Part shown: in pieces, positions 1-9,519 of the stretch | How positions within the stretch are numbered: position 1 is the stretch's first letter | Layout: every line of letters begins with the position of its first letter | From: Candidatus Gastranaerophilales bacterium | GTDB lineage: Bacteria > Cyanobacteriota > Vampirovibrionia > Gastranaerophilales > Gastranaerophilaceae | Length of the DNA stretch: 64,000 bases | Direction of reading: 5' to 3' | NCBI GenBank assembly: GCA_944324825.1 | Contig: CALUXU010000007.1 | Span: 1-64,000, forward strand | Notes under the pieces: generated by a model | The model's input: the letters and a program-made list of their open reading frames with translations, nothing else | Database searches by the model: none | Told to the model about the DNA's origin: nothing | Program-made: the position numbers and the translations under genes

Positions 1-28
1 TGAATATTACAAGATTGTTTAGTTATTT

Positions 29-283
29 TTAACATTTAAAATTAAAACCTGACAATGGCATTTCCAAAAGTGATGTTTCATTTGCGTATTTAGATTCAAA
101 CAAGTCTGCACGAATGGGAAACTTATTATTTGGAGCAAATCCATTCTCTAATACAAATGGAGTTTCTGTTTTTGTTAACATTGCATTTCTTGTAACATTT
201 GCTTTAGGAGCATTAATTACATTTTTCTTTAAGCCTAATTTTTTAGGTAAAAATTCTCCAATTGTAAGTTTGTTTACGTGCAT
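29..283 (-). CDS. small hypothetical protein, 84 aa
   Basis: I do not recognise this protein. It is soluble-looking, basic in its first third, and has one Cys as its final residue. I prefer this frame to the overlapping plus-strand reading because the ATG is preceded by AAAGGAAA at about 8 nt and by a TATAAT box about 30 nt further upstream. The plus-strand reading has neither and is only hydrophobic low-complexity sequence. The gene lies at the window edge with no informative neighbour. No function can be given. Confidence 0.5.
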   Translation of the reverse strand: MHVNKLTIGEFLPKKLGLKKNVINAPKANVTRNAMLTKTETPFVLENGFAPNNKFPIRADLFESKYANETSLLEMPLSGFNFKC

Positions 284-326
284 TTCTAGTTTCCTTTCAT
301 TCTACATTACTATTATAGTTAAATAA

Positions 327-837
327 GAGCAAAAAAAATTGCTCTGATATTAAGATTTATTAAGACATTTAGCTCTGGTTAAATTTATATTTATTGCTAT
401 TAGTTTTTTAGGGCGATTTTACTAAAGCGACACAAATTATATTTCCGAGTAAATTGAAATAAATTTCCACCTAAATTTAAAATTTTGAAAAATTTTTCAA
501 CACTGTCCTGTCCCAAAATTCCTGAACTGTGTCTAAATTCCCGCCATTTAAGGTTTTGAGACACTGTCTTGTTTTAGACATTGACGGACAGTAATCGGAC
601 TTTTTTGCCAGTTCAGGAATTTTATTTTTAGCAAATTCCGACTAAAAAAATCAAGATATATTTGAAACACACCCCTATTAGTTCAAAAAAATTAAATTCC
701 TGCTGTAAATTAACACAAGGTTTGAGAAAAATTAACAGTGACTTTGAGAAATATAATATGAACTTTTGTAAAAAAAAGACAATTCTTAAAAAGTTTTTGT
801 CTTAATATACATGTGTAGTTATGTAAGAAACTTTAAT
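327..837. other. non-coding stretch with inverted repeat
   Basis: No supported gene lies here. The stretch holds a small hairpin (AGAGCAA at 326-332 with TTGCTCT at 339-345). It also has two copies of ACACTGTC[CT]TGT near 500 and 561, and the long inverted repeat listed separately. The 15-mer GGACAGTAATCGGAC at 586-600 recurs at 1899-1913 on the other side of the next gene. The pattern suggests decayed insertion DNA around an accessory gene. Confidence 0.5.
515..623. repeat. 15-bp perfect inverted repeat, 79-nt interior
   Basis: AAAATTCCTGAACTG at 515-529 is matched in reverse complement at 609-623. The interior has no ORF. It could be the ends of a tiny non-autonomous element or a long-range RNA hairpin. 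No target duplication is obvious. Confidence 0.6.
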
Positions 838-1563
838 ATGAAAATAAATCCTATAATTCAAAATATTCAAACATATAAAACGCCAAATTTTCAAGGAAAA
901 TTAAATGAAAAAGATTTGTCTTTATTATTAAGTAAGAGTATTAAAGATGTAAAAGTTAAATGTACGCAAGGTCATTTTGATAATATATTTTTTAAAACGA
1001 ATTTAAATGATGTATTAAGGCATCCTGAAGCACAAGTTCTCGATGAATTGCAATATATGGCCATGAGTATGATGCCTAATTCTATCCAAAGCGGTATTGG
1101 ACAATATTATAAAAAAATTCCTATAAAGGAAAATCCGAATATTCTGAAACAAAAACTAAATGAAGAATTCAAATTACTGCCAAAATTAGCAGCTACGCAA
1201 CAATACTATAGAGGTATTGAGAATGTTTCAGATGCCGAATACAAGCTTTTTGAAAGTTATAGAAAAGGAGAAATTATATCTCCTGATAAAGGATATTCAT
1301 ATATGACAACTTCCCTCGAAGAAGCTAACTTATATAATAAGGGGCATAATGGAATTTTGTTTGAAATGGAATTTCCAGAGGGTTCTCAAATTTCTGAGCT
1401 ACAAGCTATAATGCCGCCTAAAACACCAGGTTTTATGTTTGGAGAAATAAAAAATGAAGTTGTTGTACCTGCCGGTTCATTATATGAAGTCACAAAGAAT
1501 CCTCATGTTGATAAAGACGGAATATTACATATTTATTTAAAATTTTTAAATAAATGGGAATGA
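838..1563 (+). CDS. ADP-ribosyltransferase-like (R-S-E class) protein
   Basis: The C-terminal two thirds follow the layout of bacterial ADP-ribosyltransferase exoenzymes: an arginine motif YYRGI (R125), a strand ending in YMTTS (T157-S159, the STS position), and KNEVVVPAG with E207 at the catalytic glutamate. The usual E or Q two residues before that glutamate is K205, so substrate specificity or activity may be altered. The N-terminus has the tag PNFQGK (residues 16-21) seen in several proteins here and no classical signal peptide. An ATG 27 nt upstream is possible, but this start gives the usual short tag-bearing N-terminus. Flanking DNA is repeat-rich and gene-poor, which fits an acquired toxin or effector. 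The fold assignment is inferred from motifs only. Confidence 0.65.
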   Translation: MKINPIIQNIQTYKTPNFQGKLNEKDLSLLLSKSIKDVKVKCTQGHFDNIFFKTNLNDVLRHPEAQVLDELQYMAMSMMPNSIQSGIGQYYKKIPIKENPNILKQKLNEEFKLLPKLAATQQYYRGIENVSDAEYKLFESYRKGEIISPDKGYSYMTTSLEEANLYNKGHNGILFEMEFPEGSQISELQAIMPPKTPGFMFGEIKNEVVVPAGSLYEVTKNPHVDKDGILHIYLKFLNKWE

Positions 1564-2154
1564 TTTTAAGGAGTGATCGGTTGAGCATACTTGCCCAACG
1601 ACAATATTGGACATTAATTAGATGTTTATTAACATATAAAAATTATAGATTTTCTTAAACATTATAATAAAAAATATAGTCCGTAGGTTGTGCTTATAGC
1701 CCAACAATTAATTAGTTATTATTCTCACTTTTACTATGCAGACAATATACTTCTGCCCTGACCAGCAAAAGAGTAATTTGACCGGTTGCTGGGTCAAATG
1801 GTTTGCTTGCTTCCTACCCCACAAACCCACACCAAATGCCGATTGCCCAAAATAATCACACCAGTTGAGCTTATCACGTTACTCAAACAAATACACTTGG
1901 ACAGTAATCGGACAATGATGAGCATCAAAAGACCGTTTTGTAACATGTAAAACGATTACTTCCGACCGCTAAAACTTAAACACAAAGCCAACTTTGCCGA
2001 ATAATCTTTTTATGCGTTCAGATAAAATGTCCCGTTAAATTACAGCAACCTGATAATTTAAAATTAGCTAGATATAAGAGTTTGTAGGTTGGGCTTATAG
2101 AACTGTTTTCATTGAATTTCTTTAGTGACAATTGGGTGACAGTACCCATATTTT
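1564..2154. other. gene-poor repeat-rich stretch
   Basis: No ORF is supported. It holds a perfect hairpin (ATTTGACC / GGTCAAAT, around 1777-1800) and two related motifs with GTAGGTTGNGCTTATAG near 1683 and 2083. It also carries the second copy of the 15-mer GGACAGTAATCGGAC (1899-1913) and a hairpin CGTTTT / AAAACG near 1933-1953. It reads as remnants of an old insertion between the ADP-ribosyltransferase-like gene and the tRNA. Confidence 0.45.
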
Positions 2155-2192
2155 AATATAAAAAGAGGATTTCAAATTTTTTGAAACCCTCT
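2155..2192 (-). terminator. terminator of initiator tRNA gene
   Basis: A 13-nt stem with one mismatch (2164-2176 with 2180-2192) is followed on the minus strand by TTTT and AT-rich sequence. It sits about 10 nt beyond the tRNA 3' end. Confidence 0.8.
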
Positions 2193-2202
2193 ATTAAATA
2201 AA

Positions 2203-2279
<77 letters not shown>

Positions 2280-2376
2280 ATAGTATTTAATTGGCATTCG
2301 GTCTGGTAGCTCGCCCGAGCTAGTTTTCTTACTTACGCAAACTTAACGTTTGCTGGGCTGCTCCATCCCGCGATAT
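2280..2376. repeat. tRNA-fMet-hugging element
   Basis: CTGCTCCATCCCGCGATA of the tRNA 5' end (2265-2282) recurs exactly 93 nt away (2358-2375). Between the copies is an inverted 13-nt copy of the tRNA D-arm (GTCTGGTAGCTCG at 2301-2313, against 2253-2265). There is also a hairpin GCAAAC-TTAAC-GTTTGC (2337-2353). The probable tRNA promoter (minus-strand AATTAAATACTAT) lies inside the element. The same design occurs at the other tRNAs of the window. Confidence 0.8.
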
Positions 2377-2479
2377 TATCACTTACAATATTATTATGGA
2401 ACGCTAAAAAGTAAAAATCAAGTAGTTTTTTTATATTATTTTATGGTTATAATCTATTTAATTTAACAAATTCTACTAA

Positions 2480-3826
2480 CTACTTTTTATAACGTCTTTT
2501 TCCCCAATCTTTATATTCTTCTGATAAGCAGGTTCTTTCATCAATGTAATTAAATAATTCTCCATCACTATAATCAAGACATCCTGCTGTAATTGTTGGA
2601 TTTCCAACCAAATTTAATGGTTTAAGTTTTAGTTTATCGGCCATTTTGTCAAGTGCTATTTGGGGATTTTTACTTGATTTAATAATAGCTTTTACTTTTT
2701 CGGCATCAAAAGATAAATGTTTACCTTCTGGTAAGTCTTCTTTACATTCATCCAATACTTTACATAATTCTTTTTGATAATCTATGGGATGCCCAGAAGC
2801 ATCAGAACCTTTCCAAGAATTTGTTGTACCAAATAGCATTTGAATACTATGAATTACCATATCACTTCTTCCCCACGGTGAATAAGTGTGTAATCCCTGA
2901 ATATAATTATTATCTTCACAAAAATCATTCCATATATTATGAATTTTTTTTACATACGAATCTGTATTTTTATTATGATGAATATTATATAAATTAAATT
3001 CATCATCTATAAGATCCGGATTAATAAAAGTGCTCATATTATATGCATCAGTATTCGAAATTTTGGCATTTTTATTCACATTGTCCATTGAAGCATAGCC
3101 CATTTTTCTCAATACTACAGATACAACTTTATTCATATCAGAATTTGAGGTTTCAACAAGTTTTACTCCTTTAAGTGTTTTCCCATTATCTTCTGCCTGA
3201 GAAACTCTTAGTTTCCCCCAAGGAACATCTTTTGAATATGTTAATATAACACTTCCTTCCGGAAGTTTTACATCACTTTGAATAAAGAAATCCTCAGTAA
3301 TACCTCCTATAACTTTTTCTTTTGGGATACTTTCTATAGTTTCTTTAAATGGTAAAATTAAAGCATACTTCATTTGGTCCCAATTTGCGCCCCAAGAATG
3401 TTCAGTTACTGATTTATTTAATGAAAAATGAGTTGTATCTCGAGGAGAACATATACCATTCGCATCTTTAGATGAATGATGTTGTGTAATAATTATTCCA
3501 TTATGAGGGAAATAATCAGTTCTATGAACCATAACTAAACTTTCAGGAGTAATTGGACTATCTAATGAAAATTGTGGTTTTAAGGTTGTATCTTTAAATA
3601 GTGAAACATCATAATTTTGAATTTCTGGTTTTGATGATAATAAATCGTTAACAAGAACAATATTCTTTATTGCATCTGCACCTGCTTTGCTTATTACAAA
3701 TGGATCTAATGTTGCCTTATTTGTATTTTCTTTTATATTATTAGAATTATTTCTGTTACTATCATCTAAAATCGCAATATTTTTTGCTTTAAATTGGGGC
3801 GAATATATAAATTGTTGGATTTTCAT
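2480..3826 (-). CDS. unknown 448-aa protein with FKAK N-terminal tag
   Basis: I do not recognise the family. The N-terminus carries PQFKAK (residues 10-15), the tag shared with other proteins of this window, followed by an Asn-rich linker. A central block has MVHRTDYFPHNG, then DTTHFSLNKSVTEHSWG and YALILPF. The spacing of His/Arg/Ser motifs is faintly like ADP-ribosyltransferase-type folds, but I would not assign it. No membrane segment or signal peptide is seen. The start has AAAGG about 10 nt upstream, and a perfect 12-bp palindrome lies over the promoter region. Together with the ADP-ribosyltransferase-like gene it frames the accessory stretch at the window start. Confidence 0.75.
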   Translation of the reverse strand: MKIQQFIYSPQFKAKNIAILDDSNRNNSNNIKENTNKATLDPFVISKAGADAIKNIVLVNDLLSSKPEIQNYDVSLFKDTTLKPQFSLDSPITPESLVMVHRTDYFPHNGIIITQHHSSKDANGICSPRDTTHFSLNKSVTEHSWGANWDQMKYALILPFKETIESIPKEKVIGGITEDFFIQSDVKLPEGSVILTYSKDVPWGKLRVSQAEDNGKTLKGVKLVETSNSDMNKVVSVVLRKMGYASMDNVNKNAKISNTDAYNMSTFINPDLIDDEFNLYNIHHNKNTDSYVKKIHNIWNDFCEDNNYIQGLHTYSPWGRSDMVIHSIQMLFGTTNSWKGSDASGHPIDYQKELCKVLDECKEDLPEGKHLSFDAEKVKAIIKSSKNPQIALDKMADKLKLKPLNLVGNPTITAGCLDYSDGELFNYIDERTCLSEEYKDWGKRRYKK

Positions 3827-3837
3827 GTTGTAAAACC

Positions 3838-3867
3838 TTTAAATAAATACTATTATATTTATTTAAA
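3838..3867 (-). promoter_or_regulatory. palindrome over promoter of the 448-aa gene
   Basis: TTTAAATAAATA (3838-3849) and TATTTATTTAAA (3856-3867) form a perfect 12-bp inverted repeat. Its centre overlaps the minus-strand -10 box TATAAT. It lies 12-41 nt upstream of the start codon. It may be an operator or simply AT-rich symmetry. Confidence 0.45.
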
Positions 3868-3938
3868 ACTAAAGAAAAAAATTTTTGCTAGTAAAGTAAA
3901 ACTATATTTATCCATTCATATTAACTTATATTTACCCA

Positions 3939-4664
3939 CTAATAAGGTTTTTCAACTACTGCCACATGCGCGTAATATTCCAAAGAATCGTCTAATGATT
4001 CCAGTTCCATCTCCACGCCATATTTTTTCTGTAATGCCAATTCTATCAAATAATCTGCAAAATGAGGGTTTTTCGGTAAGAAAGAACCATGCAAATACGT
4101 CCCGAATACATTTTTATACCTTGCACCCTCAGTCTTATCTTTTCCGTTATTTCCTTTACCGATAATAATATGTGATATAGGTTTTGTTTTTCCGTTTAAA
4201 TACGTCAGACCACTGTGATTTTCGAACCCGACAAGAGTCTTTTTCTTCAAATAATCAACCTCAGCCGTAACATTTCCGATAAAACGATTTGGTCCTGCAA
4301 CCGTATAAGCATCTAATAAGCCCAACCCTTCCAAACGGTCTCCATCATGCGGCTGATAATAATGCCCCAACAATTGATACCCACCGCAAATTGCCAAAAA
4401 TACGGCATTCAAATTTTGCTCATTTTGTAAAAACGCCTTGTTTTTTTGCAGCTCTTTGGCAACCTCTATTTGCTGAACATCCTGCCCGCCACCAATAAAG
4501 TAGATATCGTGTTCAGACATTCTGTCACCAATCTCTATTTCATCAATAATTATATTAATATCACGCCATTCGCAACGCCTTTTTAATGTTAATACGTTAC
4601 CAAAATCTCCATATATATTTAGCATTTTAGGATATAAATGTGCTAATCGTAATTGTCTTTTCAT
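3939..4664 (-). CDS. gatD: GatD-like glutamine amidotransferase (lipid II amidation)
   Basis: CobB/CobQ-like class I glutamine amidotransferase, 241 aa. The nucleophile C93 lies in AICGGYQLLG and H192 in YLHGSFLPKNP. This family supplies ammonia to MurT, which amidates D-Glu of lipid II to isoglutamine at the inner face of the membrane. No MurT-like gene is in the window, which is unusual because the pair is normally adjacent. The start is placed at the ATG with AAAGG 8 nt upstream; an in-frame TTG two codons earlier is less likely. The gene follows a membrane-anchored unknown protein by 11 nt, so they are probably co-transcribed. Confidence 0.85.
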   Translation of the reverse strand: MKRQLRLAHLYPKMLNIYGDFGNVLTLKRRCEWRDINIIIDEIEIGDRMSEHDIYFIGGGQDVQQIEVAKELQKNKAFLQNEQNLNAVFLAICGGYQLLGHYYQPHDGDRLEGLGLLDAYTVAGPNRFIGNVTAEVDYLKKKTLVGFENHSGLTYLNGKTKPISHIIIGKGNNGKDKTEGARYKNVFGTYLHGSFLPKNPHFADYLIELALQKKYGVEMELESLDDSLEYYAHVAVVEKPY

Positions 4665-4675
4665 TCCCAAAACCT

Positions 4676-5287
4676 TTAATTAGACTCTTTAACTGCTCTA
4701 TAAAACTCATTAGTTATCAACTGCGAATACCTGTCTTTTTCATTTACCGATAACAATAACCTTTGTTCTTGGGGATTATCATCGTAAACAGCTATAATAC
4801 CGGATATTTTATTAATAGGAAGCTTTGTAACACTTGCGGTGAATTTTACATAAGGTAACTGCTTCCCGTATGCAGATATAACACCTCTATTGGTGATATG
4901 AATATCACTTACATTGGATGACTGGTATTTAAACTTTTTACTCAAATCACCGAGCTTTTGTTCAATACCTTCGCCCTTCAAATCTTCTCTTGTTAATAAT
5001 TGTTTATGCCCTGAATCAAGAATAATCATTCTTTGTCCGGAAGCCCTGTGTTCTGCAAGAACAGCTCTATATCCAAACAAATTTACCCCCGTATCAACAC
5101 TAAATTCAGTATTAATATGAGAGAAATCACCAACACGCTGAATCGTTTGGGCAGATTTTTCTTTGAAAAAGTTTGAACAATTTTCTAGAAAATTGTCAAA
5201 TACATGAGCATTATACAGGCTGTTTATACCTGCAAATACCAAAACCAGAATAATCGCATTAAAAATATTTTTAAAAAATCGAAACAT
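4676..5287 (-). CDS. membrane-anchored hypothetical protein
   Basis: 203 aa with one N-terminal hydrophobic helix (about residues 8-25) and then a soluble domain that should face outside the cytoplasm. I do not recognise the domain. It contains alternating strands such as GVISAYGKQLPYVKFTASV and may be a small sensor or carrier domain. It is upstream of gatD with an 11-nt gap, which hints at an envelope role. The start has AGGA about 6 nt upstream and faces mutS with only 38 nt between the two start codons. Confidence 0.75.
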   Translation of the reverse strand: MFRFFKNIFNAIILVLVFAGINSLYNAHVFDNFLENCSNFFKEKSAQTIQRVGDFSHINTEFSVDTGVNLFGYRAVLAEHRASGQRMIILDSGHKQLLTREDLKGEGIEQKLGDLSKKFKYQSSNVSDIHITNRGVISAYGKQLPYVKFTASVTKLPINKISGIIAVYDDNPQEQRLLLSVNEKDRYSQLITNEFYRAVKESN

Positions 5288-5312
5288 ATTTTCCTACTTC
5301 TTATACTTATTG

Positions 5313-5318
5313 TATAAT
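5313..5318 (+). promoter_or_regulatory. -10 box of mutS (leaderless start)
   Basis: TATAAT ends 7 nt before the mutS ATG, so transcription should begin at or next to the A of the start codon. No Shine-Dalgarno sequence is present. Confidence 0.7.
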
Positions 5319-5325
5319 TATAGTC

Positions 5326-7905
5326 ATGACAAAAGGGGAAATCAATCATATTAATAGTATAGATGTAAATCCGGAAGAAACATCTCCAGGGATGCGTCAA
5401 TACCTTGAAATAAAGCAGCAAAATCCTAACACATTATTGTTATACCGGATGGGAGATTTTTACGAAACATTTTTTGAAGATGCAGAAACCCTCTCCAGAG
5501 AATTAGAAATAACCCTTACAGGACGTGATGCCGGTTCAAATATCGGCAGAATACCGCTTGCAGGAATTCCTGTAAAAGCTATTGACAACTACCTCGGGAA
5601 ATTAATTGAAAAGGGAATAAAAGTAGCCATATGCGAACAGCTTGAGGATCCCAAACAAGCCAAAGGGATTGTAAAAAGAGGGCTTGTCAGAGTCGTCACC
5701 CCGGGGACAATTATAGAAAATGATTTTCTTGAACAAAGCAGTAACAACTATATATGTGCAATGTTTGAGGAAAAAGGAGTATACGGTTTCGCCTATTCAG
5801 ATATCAGCACAGGTGAATTCAAGGTAACACAAGCTCCTCTAAATCTAATAATTTCAGAGCTTGCAAGAATAAAACCGTCCGAAGTCATAGGACCGTCAGT
5901 TGCACAAAAAGCATTACCGTTTCAAATAGTACCTGATGAAAAATTGAACCTTCCGGAGGAAATAACAGCAAACTATAACTGCTCAAAAGTACCTGCTAAA
6001 ATTTTTGACTCGGATTTTGCCAAAACAAATCTCAAAAATGCACTAAATATATCAACCCTTGATGCACTCGGATACAACAGCTGCAAATTAGGTTTTAGAG
6101 CAGCAGCAGCACTGTTAGCATATATTTGGGAGAATTTGAAATCATCATTTCCGAAGCTTGATACAATTGAACAATATGAATTATCTCAATACGTATTAAT
6201 GGATTCAAGTACAAGAAAGAATCTGGAACTGATAGAAACACTGAGAGAAAAAAATAAATACGGTTCGCTATACTGGGCTATTGATAGAACTAATACCAAT
6301 ATGGGAACAAGACTGTTAAAGACCTGGATATGCCAGCCTTTGAAAAAACTTTCAGAAATAGAAGCCAGACAAGAAGTAGTTGAAAAACTTATCGAAAATG
6401 ACGAATCAAGAGTCGAAATATCGGAAACCCTGCATAATATCTATGATATTCAACGCTTAGCAACCCGCTTAAGCAGCACTGTTGCACTGCCAAAAGATTT
6501 TCTAAGTCTTAGAGATTCGTTATTTGCACTGCCGGAGCTTTATAAACAAACAAAAGACTGCGGTCTTAATATTTTTGACAGCATAGAAGAAAGGCTTGAT
6601 GAATTATCTGATTTTGCAGAAATTATTGAAAAAACAATTTCTGATGATGCCCCAAATATTATCAAAGAAGGCGGAGTAATAAAAAACGGTGTTGACGAAG
6701 GACTCGATTATTTAAGAGATTTACTTACAAACGGAACAACCTGGATAGAGAATTTTGAGGCGCAGGAAAGAGAAAAAACAAATATCAAGAACTTAAAAGT
6801 CGGATTTAACAGAGTATTCGGCTACTATATAGAAGTTACAAATTCTTTCCTAAGCCAAGTTCCGGCTAATTATGTAAGAAAACAAACCCTGACCGGCGGA
6901 GAGCGTTTTATCACCGATGAATTAAAAAAACATGAAGATGAAGTACTGACTGCTCAAACAAAAATTAATGAACTGGAATACAAAATTTATTCTGATTTTA
7001 AAAACTATGCAAAAGAATTTGTCGACATAATAAGAAAGGTCGCAGAATGTATTGCTAAACTTGATGTTTTAACATCATTTGCAACCGTTGCACTTGAAAA
7101 CAATTACGTAAAACCGGAATTGAACGAAACCTCCGAGTTTGTAATTAAAAACGGCCGCCATCCGGTATTAGAAAAGATTCTGCCGCTTGGAACATACGTC
7201 CCTAACGATTTAGAATTGCAAAACTCAATTGAAAATAATTCAACAAGGTTTATGATTCTGACAGGACCTAACATGGCAGGTAAATCTACATATATGCGCC
7301 AGAATGCACTTATTGCAATCCTTGCCCAAATAGGTTCATACGTACCTGCAGATTATGCAAGAATCGGGATATCGGATAAAATATTCACCCGTGTCGGCGC
7401 AAGTGATGATTTGACACTAGGTCAATCAACATTTATGGTTGAAATGGTCGAAACAGCATATATTTTGAATAATGCAACAGAAAACAGTTTTATTTTGATT
7501 GATGAAATCGGCAGAGGAACAAGCACCTATGACGGTGTTGCCATTGCCTGGGCGGTTGCGGAATATATTGCAACCAAAATAAATGCAAGATGTATATTTG
7601 CAACACATTATCACGAATTGAACGTTATGACCAAAACATATCCTCAAATCAAAAATTACAGGATAACAATTACGGAAGAAAACGGAAAAATAGAATTTTT
7701 AAGAAAAATCGTACCGGGCGGAGCAAGCAAAAGCTACGGTATACACGTTGCACAAATGGCAGGACTGCCGTCTGCAGTTGTAGAAAAATCAAAATCATTG
7801 ATGAATAAAATGCAAAAAGATTTTTCTAAAAACCTATCAACCAAGAAAAAATACGCAGATAAACCGGAGCTGGTTCCACCGCAGCTTAACTTGTTTAATA
7901 CATAA
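5326..7905 (+). CDS. mutS: DNA mismatch repair protein MutS
   Basis: 859 aa, the normal MutS1 length. It binds mispaired bases as a clamp and starts mismatch repair with MutL. The mismatch-reading motif FYE is at residues 45-47. The ABC-type Walker A GPNMAGKST is near 647-655, followed by DEIGRGTSTYDG and the ATHYHEL switch. The ending PQLNLF resembles a beta-clamp-binding tail. The gene has its own promoter with a -10 box directly against the ATG and no ribosome-binding site. Confidence 0.98.
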   Translation: MTKGEINHINSIDVNPEETSPGMRQYLEIKQQNPNTLLLYRMGDFYETFFEDAETLSRELEITLTGRDAGSNIGRIPLAGIPVKAIDNYLGKLIEKGIKVAICEQLEDPKQAKGIVKRGLVRVVTPGTIIENDFLEQSSNNYICAMFEEKGVYGFAYSDISTGEFKVTQAPLNLIISELARIKPSEVIGPSVAQKALPFQIVPDEKLNLPEEITANYNCSKVPAKIFDSDFAKTNLKNALNISTLDALGYNSCKLGFRAAAALLAYIWENLKSSFPKLDTIEQYELSQYVLMDSSTRKNLELIETLREKNKYGSLYWAIDRTNTNMGTRLLKTWICQPLKKLSEIEARQEVVEKLIENDESRVEISETLHNIYDIQRLATRLSSTVALPKDFLSLRDSLFALPELYKQTKDCGLNIFDSIEERLDELSDFAEIIEKTISDDAPNIIKEGGVIKNGVDEGLDYLRDLLTNGTTWIENFEAQEREKTNIKNLKVGFNRVFGYYIEVTNSFLSQVPANYVRKQTLTGGERFITDELKKHEDEVLTAQTKINELEYKIYSDFKNYAKEFVDIIRKVAECIAKLDVLTSFATVALENNYVKPELNETSEFVIKNGRHPVLEKILPLGTYVPNDLELQNSIENNSTRFMILTGPNMAGKSTYMRQNALIAILAQIGSYVPADYARIGISDKIFTRVGASDDLTLGQSTFMVEMVETAYILNNATENSFILIDEIGRGTSTYDGVAIAWAVAEYIATKINARCIFATHYHELNVMTKTYPQIKNYRITITEENGKIEFLRKIVPGGASKSYGIHVAQMAGLPSAVVEKSKSLMNKMQKDFSKNLSTKKKYADKPELVPPQLNLFNT

Positions 7906-7935
7906 AAAACGGACTTGAGAAAAAATCCCAAGTCC
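7905..7935 (-). terminator. terminator downstream of the 137-aa gene
   Basis: GGACTTG (7911-7917) pairs with CAAGTCC (7929-7935). On the minus strand the stem is followed by GTTTTTTATG. It may also end mutS, but the plus-strand side lacks a T-run. Confidence 0.75.
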
Positions 7936-7964
7936 TAAAAAGAAATACATATTAATAAAGTTTG

Positions 7965-8378
7965 TTATACAGCTGCCAATCCGTGTAAAACTTGATTGTT
8001 AATTGCCATCTGTTTCATTTGATCTTGAACTATTTGTTCCTTTTCAGCCTTTGAAAGTTCCTTACCTTTTTGCTGCCTATCCATAGCACGAATATTGGCC
8101 GGTTTAACCTCCTGAGTAGAAACAAACATATTAGTTGGTTTCTCTACTTTTGAAGTGTTATTGATGTAAACAGAAGGCATAACTTTAGCTTTGGCATCAG
8201 ATAATTGAGAATTTAATGCGACTTTTTCTGACATTGCTTGCATGTCAGTGATTTTCCCGTTTCTCAAATCATCAGTTACTTCATTGCGTTCAAGTTTAAT
8301 TTGGTTAACTCTTTGTTGCTGAGTAACCCGCGGAACTGCAGATACGTATGGTCTAAAACCACTAATTGCTTGTACCAT
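7965..8378 (-). CDS. hypothetical protein, 137 aa
   Basis: Not recognised. It is hydrophilic, rich in Gln, Lys and Met, and predicted mostly helical with short charged coils (for example KGKELSKAEKEQIVQDQMKQM). No membrane segment or signal peptide. The start is supported by a purine-rich AAAGGATAGTGG stretch upstream. Composition and size match a group of small lineage-type proteins in this window. It stands between mutS and recA but nothing ties it to repair. Confidence 0.7.
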   Translation of the reverse strand: MVQAISGFRPYVSAVPRVTQQQRVNQIKLERNEVTDDLRNGKITDMQAMSEKVALNSQLSDAKAKVMPSVYINNTSKVEKPTNMFVSTQEVKPANIRAMDRQQKGKELSKAEKEQIVQDQMKQMAINNQVLHGLAAV

Positions 8379-8475
8379 TTTTCCACTATCCTTTCACTTT
8401 ACACACATGTATCCACAATAGCTAAGTTTAGTGACAAATATTTTTTGCTAAAACAAGAAATATTCTTTACATTTC

Positions 8476-9498
8476 TTATTGTTCAGCAAGCTTTTCTCTT
8501 ACGAGTTTTTCAATCTCTGCCAACAATTCAGGATTAGCATTCAAGTATTCCTTAGCTTTATCACGTCCCTGTCCTAATTTTTCGTCATTAAAACTAAACC
8601 AGGCTCCTGCTTTTTTGACAATATCAAGGTTAACCGCAACATCAAGGATATTACCTGTCTTACAAATACCTTTACCAAAAATAATATCAAACTCGGCAGT
8701 TCTGAAAGGAGGCGCAACCTTATTTTTGAGCACTCTTACTCTTACATGGTTACCGACATCCATTCCGTCGCCTTTTAAACCTTCAACACGTTTAATTTCC
8801 ATTCTGACAGATGCGTAGTATTTAAGAGCATTACCACCGGTTGTTGTTTCCGGATTACCGTACATTACACCGATTTTTTGTCTTAATTGGTTAATAAATA
8901 TTACGGTAGTATTAGTTTTACCAATAACACCCGTTAATTTTCTCAACGCCTTTGACATCAAACGAGCTTGAAGCCCCATTTGCTGGTCTTCCATTGTTCC
9001 TTCAATTTCTGCCTTTGGAACAAGAGCCGCAACAGAATCGACTACAACAACATCAACAGCACCTGAGCGTACCAATTCTTCGGTGATATCGAGTGCTTGT
9101 TCACCTGTATCCGGTTGAGAAATCAGAAGTTCATCAATATTTACCCCAAGGTTTCTTGCATATTCAGGGTCTAGAGCATGCTCTGCATCAACGAATGCCG
9201 CAATCCCGCCTCTTTGCTGGCATTCCGCAACAATATGCTGTGCCAGAGTTGTTTTACCTGATGATTCAGGACCATAAATTTCTATAATACGTCCTCTCGG
9301 AATACCGCCGATACCTAAAGCCACATCAAGAGCCAGAGCTCCGGTAGGAATTGCATCTACGTTAACAGTTGTTTTATCTCCGAGGCGCATTATAGCACCT
9401 TTACCAAAATCTTTTTCTATCTTTTCAATTGCAAGTTTTAACGCTCTATTTCTTTCGTCAACAGAGCCTGTTGTAGTTTCTTCTTCTTTAACAACCAT
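8476..9498 (-). CDS. recA: recombinase RecA
   Basis: 340 aa, close to the usual bacterial RecA length. It forms ATP-dependent filaments on single-stranded DNA for strand exchange and LexA-type co-protease signalling. Walker [10 protein letters not shown] is at 76-84, with [11 protein letters not shown] as Walker B and [21 protein letters not shown] as the L2/DNA-binding region. The C-terminus is short. AGGGA precedes the start. It follows a helix-turn-helix/coiled-coil protein by 21 nt, so the two probably share a transcript. Confidence 0.98.
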   Translation of the reverse strand: MVVKEEETTTGSVDERNRALKLAIEKIEKDFGKGAIMRLGDKTTVNVDAIPTGALALDVALGIGGIPRGRIIEIYGPESSGKTTLAQHIVAECQQRGGIAAFVDAEHALDPEYARNLGVNIDELLISQPDTGEQALDITEELVRSGAVDVVVVDSVAALVPKAEIEGTMEDQQMGLQARLMSKALRKLTGVIGKTNTTVIFINQLRQKIGVMYGNPETTTGGNALKYYASVRMEIKRVEGLKGDGMDVGNHVRVRVLKNKVAPPFRTAEFDIIFGKGICKTGNILDVAVNLDIVKKAGAWFSFNDEKLGQGRDKAKEYLNANPELLAEIEKLVREKLAEQ

Positions 9499-9519
9499 AC
9501 TATCTTCCCTTTATAATCT

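Noticed and set aside
114-326. 70-aa hydrophobic plus-strand ORF
   Set aside because: No ribosome-binding site; lies opposite a better-supported minus-strand gene.
7426-7931. Short ORFs inside and antisense to the end of mutS
   Set aside because: Shadows of the mutS reading frame without start signals.
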